From NCBI RefSeq assembly GCF_947507565.1, contig NC_089182.1, forward strand, positions 1,054,001-1,118,000: a DNA stretch of 64,000 bases, read 5' to 3'. The position numbers were made by a program, and so were the translations under genes. Under the pieces are notes generated by a model. The model did not search any database. It saw nothing but the letters and a program-made list of their open reading frames with translations, and was not told the DNA's origin. Numbering within the stretch: position 1 is the first letter of the stretch; each line of letters begins with the position of its first letter. This stretch comes from Oscarella lobularis (taxonomy: Eukaryota; Porifera; Homoscleromorpha; Homosclerophorida; Oscarellidae). Below are positions 35,337 to 46,287 of the stretch, one piece after another.

Positions 35337-35507
35337 GACCTGACTATTTTGTGATTTTTGAATGTTTTTTTTTTGTATTTTTTTGCATGGGTCTTCAAGT
35401 TGTCTCTCTTCTATGTAGTTCTGTAACAATCTGCGTACACTGTCGCTGCGAGTGCTAGCCCGCGCGGGCCTGCTACCCGGCCAAGTGCTCACGGATTTAA
35501 ATATCCA

Positions 35508-35540
35508 TGACGTTAGCTCATGACGTTCAGTATGACGTCA
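35508..35540 (+). promoter_or_regulatory. Cluster of three CRE-like TGACGTnn octamers upstream of PIKfyve
   Basis: TGACGTTA at 35508, TGACGTTC at 35521 and the perfect palindrome TGACGTCA at 35533 lie 12-13 bp apart, within 80 bp upstream of the chosen PIKfyve start codon. CREB/ATF-family factors bind TGACGTCA. The regular spacing supports a functional promoter, but no expression evidence is available. Another TGACGTCA at 35609 is inside the first coding exon. Confidence 0.4.
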
Positions 35541-35584
35541 GGGGTTCCGTCCGATCTTTTAGCGCGCGTCTGTGGAAACGAAAA

Positions 35585-38500
35585 ATGGACGAATCTCGCC
35601 GACGGAGTCTGACGTCATTTGGGCCACTAACGCCCGAACCGCGAACGCGAACGGGCGGATTCTTTCGCAAGCTCTTTGCAAAAGACGCTTGGGACGAGGA
35701 AAAAGAGCCAGAAGTGGAGAGATTTCGATCGTCCACTCCTCCGCCGCGCCTCGTCGCGCCAACGAAGTCCAAAGAGGAACGAAAGTTTAAATCAGGATCA
35801 AAACTCTTCTTAGCTACAGCGACAAAGGAAATATCGGCGACTAAACGAAAGAAATCGGAATCGTTGCGAACGATTCCGCCAAAGCGAACTCTGCAGACAG
35901 TTCTGAGTCGAATCGGGAAAATAGTCGACACCCAGGTAGAAAGTAGGGCACTTCCAAACCTAAAAAATAATTTAGAAAATAATTAAATTAAATTAAATTA
36001 ATTATTTTTCTTTATCAAGGGTTCAAAAGAGGAGGATCTTCGTCAATACTGGATGAACGACGAGAGCTGCAAGTCGTGCTACGACTGCGGCGGCCTTTTC
36101 ACGACGTTTCGTCGTCGCCATCACTGCCGCGTCTGCGGTCAGATATTCTGCTCGCGTTGTTGCTGGGAGACGGTGCCCCTTCAGTGGGCGTACGGAGTGA
36201 AGGACTTGCGCGTCTGCAACTATTGCGCGACGATCGTCAAAGACTGTCGGCAGCGAGGCGAGCAGCACCAGTTGAAGCCTCCGTCGCCGGACAAGTCCAC
36301 GAGTTCGTCTTTGACTACTGTTGCCGCGGTGACGCCTGCTGCGAGTAGGGAATTGAAATTGGCTGGTGGTAGTGCTGAGGGTAGTAAGGTGGGCAGTTCA
36401 CCTGGCCGCACTGCGGCCGTTTCGCCTCATTCACGCACTGCTGGCTCGTCCGTTGATATGGGAATGTTGTCACCAGTGGGGTAAGGATGGGAAACGGGGT
36501 CCGACATTTCTGCACAATAGTTCACTAGGTCGTCGTCATCGGTTTTTTAGTAGTAGTCGACTATTGAGCTTTGTACTGATGCTAAGTCGGCTGAGTTTAG
36601 GCTGAGTTCCGGCAGGAGGGCGTCCTTGTCTTTGACAATGTACCGAAAGGGCGGCGCTGATTCCGATTTGGCGTCGTTTGCCAATCAAGCTCAGCTAAAG
36701 CAGAGCGCTCTTAAGTTTGGCGCGTCGGCTCTGCGACCAGCAAGGGTAGAGAGAGAGAGAGAAAGAGAAATATTTTCTCGGCACGATACATAACTCCAAC
36801 GTTTAGGAACCCAGTTTTGATTTGTACGATATGTGGCGCCAGATAGAGCAGCCCGATACCGGTCTCATTCAAAGCCACAGACATCGACTTCGAACGTATC
36901 CAAACACTCTTATAGCCAGTGAAGCGGTCGACTGGCTTGTAGCCAACAACAAAGCCAATAACAGGTAAAACACTTCTCCCTCTCATTCCTCCGTTTAAGA
37001 ACACAGCGTTTGTTTGAAAGGAGCCACGCGTGTCTTATTGGACAAGCTCTGCTCGACTCCAAACGCATTGAGCACATAAACGGCGACGTTCTTTTCAAAG
37101 ACGAATACGCTCTTTACAAGCTAGGCGTTGTAAGAGCCTTGAACTACTCAAGAGTATATATATTCACATACATTTAATTATTAAAGATGGGTACAATTGA
37201 AAGCGAAGAGAAGCAAGCAGAAGACGAGAAAACGAATCGAAATCAGGACGACGAAGCCGTTCCGGAATGGTTTCGAGGAATACCGACCGTACTCGAAGAC
37301 GAGGTAATTATCAGATAACGATAATTTAAAACCGCCTCGGAGCGTTCTTAACACGTTTCGTTTCATAGTTTGAACGAGCCAGTGAAAAAGGTAGCAAAGA
37401 GTCTTCTTTTCTTTATCTAATAATACGTAACGTAGGATCGCCTAATTTGAAAGAAAAACGCAGTGGTCGACTCCGACGGCTTTCTTTGGGAATCGAAGGC
37501 GACGAGGACGCGCCGATCGGCGAGCGTCGTCGTCAGGGATCGGGCTCGCTTTCCTATCGTCAGAGTCCAACGTCTTTTCTCACCGATCCCGAACAGCGAT
37601 ATTTATTCACGTCGCTTCACGCCGGCCAGTTGTCCGAGTTCCTCTTCCCCATTGGCGAATCGTTGTCGCTGAGCGACGGGCGAAAATCGGTTTCGACGCC
37701 GACGGGTGACGACGAAGTCAAAATTGCCGTCGATCGTCTTCAGTGAGCAAGTCGTGGGGGGCGGAAAGGACGCCCCCGTTATTTGTATTTGAAATTTTAG
37801 AGTTGCTCATAATCGTCATTTGGAGTGCGTTCTTCGGCAGCAGATGAGGATCGTCGGAGTGGACGAAGTTTGGCTTGAAACGATACTGCGCTTGGCTCGA
37901 GAAGTCAGTCTAAATGTAAGAAGGCACAAGAAAAAATATGCATATTACGTATAATTCCTTTCTCTTTTGCCTTTATATAAGGTTTTGCCGGATCACAGGC
38001 AGGGTGATGAAATGGACGTGCGAAAGTACATGAAGATAAAAAAAGTTTGTGTGACTTACTTACATTGGATTTTCTCCAGCCCTTTGACATTTTTCCTCAG
38101 GTGCCCGGTGATAGTCGTACGGCATCACAATACGTCAGTGGAGTCGTTTTTACGAAAACTCTCATCAATAAAAATGTAGATAGTGTGTTCTAAAGGCTTC
38201 GGCACTTATCTTTCCTTCTCTAGATGAAATCCTCTTTGCGTCGACCGAAAATTCTTTTACTCCACTGCGCCTTGGAGTACGAAGTAAGGACGAAACTCTG
38301 AAGAGATTTCGAAAGCGATCTCATTGACTTCCTCCTCCTTTCAGCGCGTCGAGAATAAATTCTCGTCGATCGACACGCTCGTTCTGCAGGAGCGGAGTCA
38401 CACGAAAACTCTCGTAGCTCGAATCAGGAAACTAAATCCTCAAATAGTAGTCGTCGAAAAGACGGCGTCACAAGTGGCTCGCGAAATGCTTCACCGCTTC

Positions 38501-41500
38501 GGCATAGCCCTCGTCGTCAAAGTGAAACCGGTGAGAAATCACGAAAAAAAGGATGTCGATTTGTTAAATTATTTTTTATTTTTAGAGCGTCATGTATAGA
38601 TTGTCTCGTTGCACGGGCGCCACCCTCGTGACGGCAATCGATCAGCTTCAATTCAACGCGACGAGTCTCGGAACGTGCGATTTCTTTCAACTGGTCACCT
38701 ATCAATTGCCGTCCGGTCGCGAGAAAACTCTCATGTCGTTCGAAGGCTGCCCGGCGGAGCGCGGCTGCACTCTCATTATACGAGGCGCTTCAAGACAAAA
38801 ACTAGAAAAAGTACGAGAAGAAAATATTACACAAGGAGACGAAGTAGTAAAATTTTATTTTTCAGGTGAAAAAAGTTCTCGGTTTCGCTGCGCTCGCCGC
38901 GTACAATTTGCGTCAGGAGATGCACTTTCTCGTCGACATGCAGGCCGTGCCGCAGCCCTTCGATCGAACCGTCTATCGGCACGTCGAAGCGCTACTTAAT
39001 ACGCCGCGTCGCCGTCGTTGCCGTGGCGACGACGAACGAGTTCTTTGTCCGCTCGTCGACGACTCCGCCGCCGCCGCCGTCGCCGCTCCCGCCGTCGAGA
39101 ACTCGTCCCTCGTTCGCGACATATTGGCTAGCACGTTTTTCGTCGCTTCGGGTGTCGATTCCGCCGTCGACGGCGGTCCGCCGACTGTCGACGAGCTTCT
39201 GCAAGAGCGCGACGGTTTTTTGCGTCGTTTCGTTCAAGTTCTCCTTAGCACGTCGCCGTTCGTCGTCTTTCCGCTTCCCTACTTGGAAACGGTGAAGGGA
39301 CGCACGTGCAACGTTCGACGATTTCTCTCCAAGTCCATTTACTGGTCCGAATCGTTTTGCACGGAACCGAACGACGCGGTCGACTGCGAGTCGAAGGGCA
39401 GTGACGTCGACGATGACGAAGACGTTTGGGTTGAGCCGGACTGGGGCGAACCGCATCCGTTCACGACGAGCGTTCTGTCGAATCTGATCGCTTCGCCGGC
39501 CAATGCGGCGGCACTCGCCGACTATAGAGCGCGCGGTGGACGCGTAGGATGTCGTCGTCGTCGTCGTCGTTCTCCCGGAAGTGCGCAGCGCCCGAGCGAC
39601 GACGTCGGGGGGTTAAAGTTAAAGTGTAGCGGTAACGACGACCTTTCGTCGCCTGCTGCGTCCGAAGTCGATGGCGGCGTTTTGTCAGTGAAACGAGCAG
39701 CGCCGTACGAACCGCCTCGCAATCAGAGGACGACCAAACAACCGAATAAAGTACGTATGTCGTTCGAAGACTCCCTGTAGCACGGTAACCGGATAAATGT
39801 GTTAGGTGGATTGTTTGAATCCGGCAAATCATCAGCAACTTCATATACTATTCAGTAGCCAGTCGTCGTTGTCGGGAAATGCCCCGAATCCTTGCATTTC
39901 ACCCTGGTAAATGCTAAGGCAAACAAATCTCATCTAATATATACTATGATTCTATTCTAGGATTGTAAGGATGAAATTCTACGGTCGCAATGATATTTCC
40001 TTGGGTGCCTTTCTTCAAAGATACTGCTTTCGGTAAGGAGCCACATTCCGAGACTCTCCCTCCCTCTGGACGTTTTGTTCTTGAGCGCAGGAGGCCGTAT
40101 CCCTGCGCGGTGGATAATTGCAATGTCGACATGGTAAAACACGTTCGTCATTTCGTGCACGGCCGTGCCGTCGTGCGACTTCAGCTGCAAGAGCTCAAAG
40201 ACCAAGCGACATCGGACGAGAATGACGTCGCCTGTTGGACGCTCTGCAAGCGATGCAAACAGGTAAAGAGAAAAGAAAAGAAGAATTCAAAATTCTCTTG
40301 TCGTTATTATTTTTAGACTTTCATGTCGCCGAATCCTTTGTCGCCCGAAGCGCAGGCGTTTTCGTTCGTCAAGTATTTGGAACTGCGCTTCTACGGTCGA
40401 CAGTATCGGCGTCTCGGACCGTGCACGCATTCGCTGAATCAAGATCACATACACGGATTCGTGTCGGGAAATATTGTCGCGACGTTCGAGTCAGTGAAAA
40501 ACGACGAAAAACGAGACTGGCGACGCACGTTTTTTTTTTGTTTTTCGTTTTTAGACACAGCACGATCGTTCTCCTCGAAGTCGTCATCCCCGCGATTCAA
40601 GTGACTCTCAGTACGCACGGCTACGAGTCGTTTGATTGGATGGAAGAGGTGAAAACAGTTCACAGCAGGTAGTTTCGTCGCGTTTTTTTACTTCGAATTA
40701 ATCTCGCCTTGAAAAAACCTCTTGCGTGCGAACAGCTTCATCGATTTACACAAGGCCGTCGAAGAGAGGCTCGTCGATATGACCGAGAATTCGCGTCTGA
40801 TTGAGGAAATTCAAGAGCAGCTCAAAGTTCACAAGAGGAGCCTTCAAGTACGTGCGTTGTCAGATATCGACCGCTCTCGTTGGCTCAATCGACGATTAGA
40901 TCGAGCAAGAGGAGGTGTTGAAAAACGTTGACAAAGTCAAAAAAATGGTGGAACAAAGAAAGATGATTTCGTCGACCAACGAAGAGTCGACGGTGACGGA
41001 TTATAGCGAAGTCGTGGAGGTCGTCGACGCCGTCAATCAGCTGAAAAGAGCCTGCGTCGATCGACTGAACTTCTGGAATAGAAAGTGAGAAACAGAGCGA
41101 ATCAGTAGCAATATATTTCGATTTATTGACAGTTTCAACGAAATTCATTCGACCATGCAAAGATACCGACGAACGCCGACGAGTAGAATATCAAAGGTCG
41201 CTGCATATAGAGAGGTTGTCTTAAAATTTCTCCCCTGACGCATTCCGAATCACCTTTCTCGTGATTTTCCCTCGTAGGCGGACTCGCCGCAAACGCCGCC
41301 TTCCAGGCCACCACCGGAATCGACTGTCGGCAACGACGCTCCCTCTGAACGACTCGCCGAAAGCGTGGAAATGCAATCGAGCGAGATTTCGGACGACCTC
41401 GTCGTCATTCGTCGTCGCGCTAGCGCCAGCGTTTCGTATAAGCGACAGTCGAGCGAATCGGATCGCCCATCGGACGTCCCCGTCGCTGGAGCGACGTTGG

Positions 41501-43794
41501 AGGCTTCGATGGAGAGTGCGTACAATTGCAGCTAGGTTTTTTGATGTCGATTGAGGGTTTGTTCCTTCGCCTAGCGAATCGCAAAGACAATACAATCGAA
41601 AAGGGAAAGCCAAGGCGAATGGGATCGACGTTTTTTTCTCGTCTTTTACCTGAAGCTCCGTTCCAGGCCGTACAATCACCCTTGTTAGTAGTGGGTGCTC
41701 CTTGTTTTATTAGAAGACGATGGCGTTGATATTTAGTCCTTTGACGGAGCACTACACGTTACCGCTGTGTAGAAATTTGACGGTGGCTGTGTACGATAAA
41801 GAACCGAGCTCAATAATTGCTTACGCCTTGAGGTAAACATTAGAAAATAATCAGTGTGCAGTAGAGAACGGACCTATTGTAATGTACAGCACAAAAGAGT
41901 ACGGAGAACAGCTAAAGTTGATTCAAGGACAAGAGGCTGCCTCTTTGGCAGCTGAAGTGGCTTCCGTAGGATCTGGAACAAAGTTCGTTGCCTAGCTACT
42001 CGTTGAGCGACTGGACTTTTTAAATTTTTTTTGTGTTGTATAGCGAAAAGCAGCAACGCAGTCGCGGCGTGTCGCCCAGTCTCGATGAAATCGCCGCGTC
42101 GTTTCGCGAGTTGCACTACGCTCCGTCGCCGACGGCGTTGGAGTCGGGTTCGACGACGCCGTGCGGGCCGACGAAAGAAAAGGAAGGCTTTATTCAGTCG
42201 TTCCTCAATCTATTTCGCAGCAGCGACGACAACGGCGGCGCCGACGCCGACGCCATACGCATGCCTTCGTTGTCGAGAGAGACGACGCCGGAACGATCGT
42301 TTAACGATGCGAAGGCAAAAGAGGACGTAGCGTGTGAGAGAAGGCGAAACCAGCGCAGATAGTTATTTGGCGAATGCATGCTCTTTTCTTTGCAGCGCTG
42401 AAAGGGGACGAGCCCGACGGAGGGTTGAAGTCGCCGCTAGTCGGCCCAAGCGGCGGGAGCGGGGTTGGAGTCAAAGAGCACGCCACTGTTGGTTCGTTGG
42501 AGTTGAATGCGTTCTAGAAATACCGTCGTCTTATCGGCCTACTTCTCTAGATTATAATTCCGAATCGTACAAGTTCTACTGTCAAGTTTTCTTTGCGGAA
42601 AAATTTCGCAAACTTAGGGAGATTACGTTTCCGGCGGGGGAAGAGCGGTGCGAAGCGGACGGGTTGGGAATTAGCAAAAGGTTTTCGCGATTTGTACATG
42701 CAGGTACGCTCGTTCGCTTTCGCGCTGTCGGCTTTGGTCGGCAAAGGGCGGAAAGTCCGGTTCGAAATTCTGTAAAACATTCGGTACGACAGACTGTGAG
42801 CACGTTGGAATTTTTTCGATTGTTTCTCTCTAGACGATCGACTTATAATCAAACAGATGAGTGCGCCCGAACAGCAGTCTTTTATGAAATTCGCTCCTCG
42901 TTATTTTGACTTCGTGATAAATGCTCACACTAACAACGTAAGGATCGCGCGTTCTTTGCACAGAAATCCTATGCAATTGTTTGAGTAGAAACCGACTGTG
43001 ATTGCAAAGGTTTTGGGCGTGTATCGAATCGTCTTTCGGAACAACGTCACGAACGCGTCTCTTAAACAAGACGTGCTGGTAATGGAGAATTTATTTTACG
43101 GGAGAAAGATCGCTCGTGTATGCACCATCCTCGCAACGTGCGCCTATTTCATGCCAAAACCCCTCTGTAGATATTTGATTTGAAGGGATCGGAAAGAAAT
43201 CGATACGTTCAGACGACGAATCAAAGCGACGTTCTTATGGACACCAATCTTCTCGAATGTGCGTAGTAGTCTATGCTATTTGCCAGAGGCAGAGAGAGAA
43301 CAAGTGCGTTCTTTTAGTCGTCGTCGAATCGCCCCTGTTCATTCGCCCCCACGCGAAGAGCGTTTTGAAGAAGTGCATTGTAACCGATACGGAATTTCTC
43401 TCCAAGCAACTCGTCATGGACTATTCGCTATTGGTGGGAATAGACGAATCGCGATCGGAGCTGGTAGTCGGAATAATCGGTGAGAGCGACGAGGTTTTTT
43501 TCCGCTCGCAAAATAATAGAAACGAATCTCTTATACGTAGACTTTATTCGGACTTTCACGTGGGACAAGCGACTCGAAATGTGGGTAAAATCGTCGGGAA
43601 TTCTCGGCGGTCACGGCAAAATGCCGACCGTCGTTTCGCCGGACGTCTACCGAAAGCGATTCTGCGAAGCGATGGAGCGATACTTTATCGAAGTACCGGA
43701 CAAGTGGTCGGGACTCGGCGCCGTCGACATGGACGACGAATCAGCGGCGGCGGCGGCGGCGGCGGCGAAACAGCGTGAAGCAGAGTCAAATTAA
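35585..43794 (+). CDS. PIKFYVE: 1-phosphatidylinositol 3-phosphate 5-kinase (PIKfyve/Fab1), 36 exons
   Basis: Makes PI(3,5)P2 from PI3P on endosomes and lysosomes. Coding exons: 35585-35935, 36020-36480, 36607-36745, 36807-36964, 37000-37129, 37187-37303, 37369-37390, 37436-37742, 37801-37915, 37982-38044, 38101-38175, 38224-38283, 38345-38530, 38586-38810, 38866-39750, 39806-39906, 39961-40032, 40091-40262, 40317-40489, 40555-40668, 40736-40847, 40900-41084, 41134-41182, 41278-41515, 41575-41669, 41714-41832, 41890-41982, 42044-42333, 42396-42491, 42551-42647, 42704-42783, 42834-42937, 42989-43117, 43171-43258, 43318-43479, 43541-43794. The product is 2038 residues, near the human length. 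Domains in order: FYVE (WMND, RRRHHCR, RVC), DEP, CCT/TCP-1-like (MSFEGCP), Cys-rich region (DCLNP, GRYCFR-like), PIPK kinase (AKGGKSG loop, VMENLFYG, MDYSLLVG, IIDFIRTFTWD). The start was chosen where similarity to family N-termini begins; an in-frame ATG lies at 35507. Exons 23-26 are the least certain. Confidence 0.93.
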
Positions 43795-43798
43795 TAAA
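43793..43798 (+). promoter_or_regulatory. AATAAA polyadenylation signal overlapping the PIKfyve stop codon
   Basis: The stop TAA at 43792-43794 shares two bases with an AATAAA hexamer. Cleavage 10-30 nt downstream would fall at or just past the stop codon of the convergent gene, implying an almost absent 3'UTR. Confidence 0.5.
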
Positions 43799-43821
43799 TG
43801 AGTATTTCGTGAGTACTAAAC

Positions 43822-46065
43822 TTATAATTCATTCCTGTGTTGACTGTCTTTCTCTATATTTTTCTCTATGAACCCTTCGGCGGTGCCGCACGGTCCCCAC
43901 CAGCCGTTGCTCGGTCCGAACGCTCGCACGGCCTGCTCGCATCTGCCTTCGTATTTGCAGAATCCGCTCATGCATTGATCGTCGACGCACTTGCATCGCG
44001 GTAGCTTTTCCGCCGTCTTCTTCTCCGTCTTCTCCTCCGCGTCGCCGTTTTTCTTTCTCAGCCGACACGACTGCGATAGATGAAGATCGCCGAAGCGATA
44101 ATCGTAGACGCAGTACTTGCTCCACTTGCACTCGGCGCGCCCGTAATCCCAAACGCATTCGTCGTCGACTGACGGCGGCTTCGCGCTGCCGCGACTCTCG
44201 GTGCGCGCCTGAAGTCCGGCGACCTGCTCTCGATCCGCCATCTCGCGCTTCAACTCGCGAAACGACAAGTGCTGCAGATGCGAGCTAAGCAACTCGGTTT
44301 TAACGAGCTGGAGCACGGACTCCGATTCCATGAGACCGCGATGGGGAATACTTTCCAATTCCCACACGGACGTCTCCTCGAGTCGTCGCTGGTCGTCCCA
44401 GCGAGCGTGCTCGTAGAAAACGTTGTACTGACGCGACGAATCGGGCTTGGGCGGCAACGTGTGATTGACGGCGACGTCGACGAATCGTTCGACGTCGTCG
44501 TCGCCGTAGTGTCTCTCCTGCGGCACGCGAGTCACGTTGACCCGTCGACCGAGCCACGTGTGACACCAAGACAACGACTCGTACGGCACCGTTCCGTCGC
44601 CGGATTTCTGAACGCCGTCGCGAACGCGCTCGGCGGCGTCGTCGGCCGACGCGCCGGACGACCAGCGAAGTTTACGAGGCACTCCTTCTTCGGTTAAAAT
44701 GTCGTACGCGTCCCACGTGACGACGCGCTCGTGTCCTCCGCCGCCGTCGTCTGCCGGCACGACGACTTCCGACTTGCGAAGCTTGAGCGCTAGCGTCGTC
44801 GAAACGCCGACGCCGTAGGCGCAGATGACGCGTTTGACGGGCGGTCGCGGCCATGGCTTATGAAGCACGTCGGCGAGGGGATCGCGATCGTAGAAACGAA
44901 GCAGTTGCTCGGCGGTTTCGTTCATGAGAGCGTCGTAGCGACCGAGTCGACGAAAGACGTGGCCGTTTCGAACGGCGTTCGCGTCGAAGTCGTACGTCTT
45001 ACCGGTTTCGGGAATGTCGACGCGAAGTAGCGGCACGCGTCGTACGACGGGATTCGTCGCGCGATAATTGTCGTCGGCGGCGTTCGGCGGATGAGGCGTC
45101 ATCAAGTGCGACGAGCTGAACGTCGAGCCGAGATGACGGGCCTCGTGCATGGGAAACGCCGGCAAGCCGAACGTTATGCCAGATAGGAGTCCCTGGAGAG
45201 CTTCCGTCGAACCGAGAACGGGTGGCGCTGCGGCGATGAGCGTGTGCACGTACTCGTCGAGCCAGGCGCGATAGTGAAAGAGGCCCAAGTCGGCTTTGAG
45301 CCATTCGGTGAAATAGTGAAAGATGACGTTGCCAAGCGAGTGAGCGACGATAACCGCGCTTCCGTCGTCGTCGAAGTCGCCGTTTTTCTCCGCTTGGCGT
45401 ACGGCGTGTTCGATCGTGTATTTGAGTCGGGAAAAGTAGCCGTCGCGCGTTTCCAATAGCGACGGCGCTAATCGAAAGTCATAAGGGGCGGCGACCATTG
45501 TTCGATGCGGTTCGTATCCTAGCGACGCCGCCATGTCGATAAACGATTTCCACACGCTGCTCAACGGTCCCGTAATGAATCCGGGACTCAATTCGGTGAC
45601 GGCGTCGAGACCTTCGTCGGCGCGACTTTTGCACGTGGGCGTGTCGTCCTGCGTGACTGGATCCAATTCGACGCAATCGAGCCAGCAACGACGCGCCGAG
45701 AAGTACATCGCCAAATCGAGCCACGAATCGCCGCCGATTTTAAAATTCGTCAATCCGTCGCGACAGCCGCTCGTCTGCCAGACGCGTAGACGACTCGAAG
45801 CGAACGCCGGAATGATGACGAGAGGACGCATCGTCTGCGGCGCGCGTCCGTTCGCTCGATCGCGCGCAATCGACTCGCGTAGCGTGCGACGTTCGCGTTC
45901 CGTCAGGGGCATCCGTATTGCGTCGAGCGTCTTGAAAACGCGATCGGCGGCAACGTCGTCGGTCTTTATCGTCGTCGCTGACGACTCTCGATTGGTTTCG
46001 GGATCGCCGCACGCGCCTCCGACGACGAGACGGCACAGAAGGTAGAGAAGAGTCCAACTGGCCAT
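43822..46065 (-). CDS. LCAT/PDAT-family acyltransferase or phospholipase, ER-lumenal, intronless
   Basis: A single exon encodes 747 residues. The N-terminus is a short hydrophobic signal peptide (MASWTLLYLLCRLVVGG). The alpha/beta-hydrolase core follows the LCAT/PDAT pattern: PLVIIPAF near residue 80, a cap with CW, the nucleophile elbow AHSLGN near 240, a GDGTVPYESLSW segment carrying the expected catalytic Asp, and an ERHYGDDD segment supplying the likely His. The family moves acyl chains between phospholipids and sterols or diacylglycerol, or hydrolyses them; which applies here cannot be told. A Cys-rich tail of about 110 residues is extra to the family. The protein ends in RNEL, which fits the [KRHQSA]-[DENQ]-E-L ER-retrieval consensus, so residence in the ER lumen is inferred. 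It is convergent with PIKfyve (27 bp between stop codons) and divergent from CASC3. Lack of introns is unusual for this locus. Confidence 0.85.
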   Translation of the reverse strand: MASWTLLYLLCRLVVGGACGDPETNRESSATTIKTDDVAADRVFKTLDAIRMPLTERERRTLRESIARDRANGRAPQTMRPLVIIPAFASSRLRVWQTSGCRDGLTNFKIGGDSWLDLAMYFSARRCWLDCVELDPVTQDDTPTCKSRADEGLDAVTELSPGFITGPLSSVWKSFIDMAASLGYEPHRTMVAAPYDFRLAPSLLETRDGYFSRLKYTIEHAVRQAEKNGDFDDDGSAVIVAHSLGNVIFHYFTEWLKADLGLFHYRAWLDEYVHTLIAAAPPVLGSTEALQGLLSGITFGLPAFPMHEARHLGSTFSSSHLMTPHPPNAADDNYRATNPVVRRVPLLRVDIPETGKTYDFDANAVRNGHVFRRLGRYDALMNETAEQLLRFYDRDPLADVLHKPWPRPPVKRVICAYGVGVSTTLALKLRKSEVVVPADDGGGGHERVVTWDAYDILTEEGVPRKLRWSSGASADDAAERVRDGVQKSGDGTVPYESLSWCHTWLGRRVNVTRVPQERHYGDDDVERFVDVAVNHTLPPKPDSSRQYNVFYEHARWDDQRRLEETSVWELESIPHRGLMESESVLQLVKTELLSSHLQHLSFRELKREMADREQVAGLQARTESRGSAKPPSVDDECVWDYGRAECKWSKYCVYDYRFGDLHLSQSCRLRKKNGDAEEKTEKKTAEKLPRCKCVDDQCMSGFCKYEGRCEQAVRAFGPSNGWWGPCGTAEGFIEKNIEKDSQHRNEL

Positions 46066-46287
46066 TATTTCCGGTTTGGTTTATTAGCGTCACAAGTGTT
46101 TCAAATTTCTTTGCTTGTAGCTGATGTGTTTCGCTATCATAGATGCTACAGTAGTGAGTTCGTCGGATTGTTCGACGGGCTTCTAGAACGATTTGTCGGC
46201 TGTTGCGTAATTTTTCTTGCCTTAGCGCGCTTTTGACTCGTGCGTTCGACTGCGTTCGTTTGTGACTCGCGAAATTGCGCTTTTGAA
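46066..46287. promoter_or_regulatory. 222-bp bidirectional promoter region between LCAT-like gene and CASC3
   Basis: The start codons of the minus-strand LCAT-like gene (46065) and plus-strand CASC3 (46288) are only 222 bp apart, so both promoters and 5'UTRs must lie here. The region is GC-moderate with repeated TGCGTTCG words near 46232-46258. I see no TATA box. Confidence 0.5.

Noticed and set aside
1-34020. CRISPR or satellite DNA array
   Set aside because: The period is a protein-domain length of about 380 bp with an intact frame and diverged DNA copies, so selection is on protein.
1-35336. Bacterial contamination as explanation for the giant intronless gene
   Set aside because: It is contiguous with intron-rich animal genes and its C-terminal IPT/TIG and Calx-beta-like domains fit a metazoan extracellular protein.
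35507-35584. Upstream in-frame ATG as the PIKfyve start
   Set aside because: The extra 26 residues have no PIKfyve resemblance and cover a cluster of CRE-like promoter motifs; similarity starts right after the ATG at 35585.
41261-41554. Arg-rich alternative frame through PIKfyve exon 24
   Set aside because: Only the other frame (ADSPQTPPSRPPP...) joins in phase with the flanking exons and gives a summed coding length divisible by three.
41670-41713. Alternative PIKfyve donor after the codons for QSPLL near 41691
   Set aside because: It would leave an intron of under 35 nt or break phase, whereas the 44-nt intron from 41670 keeps phase and aligns with the family.
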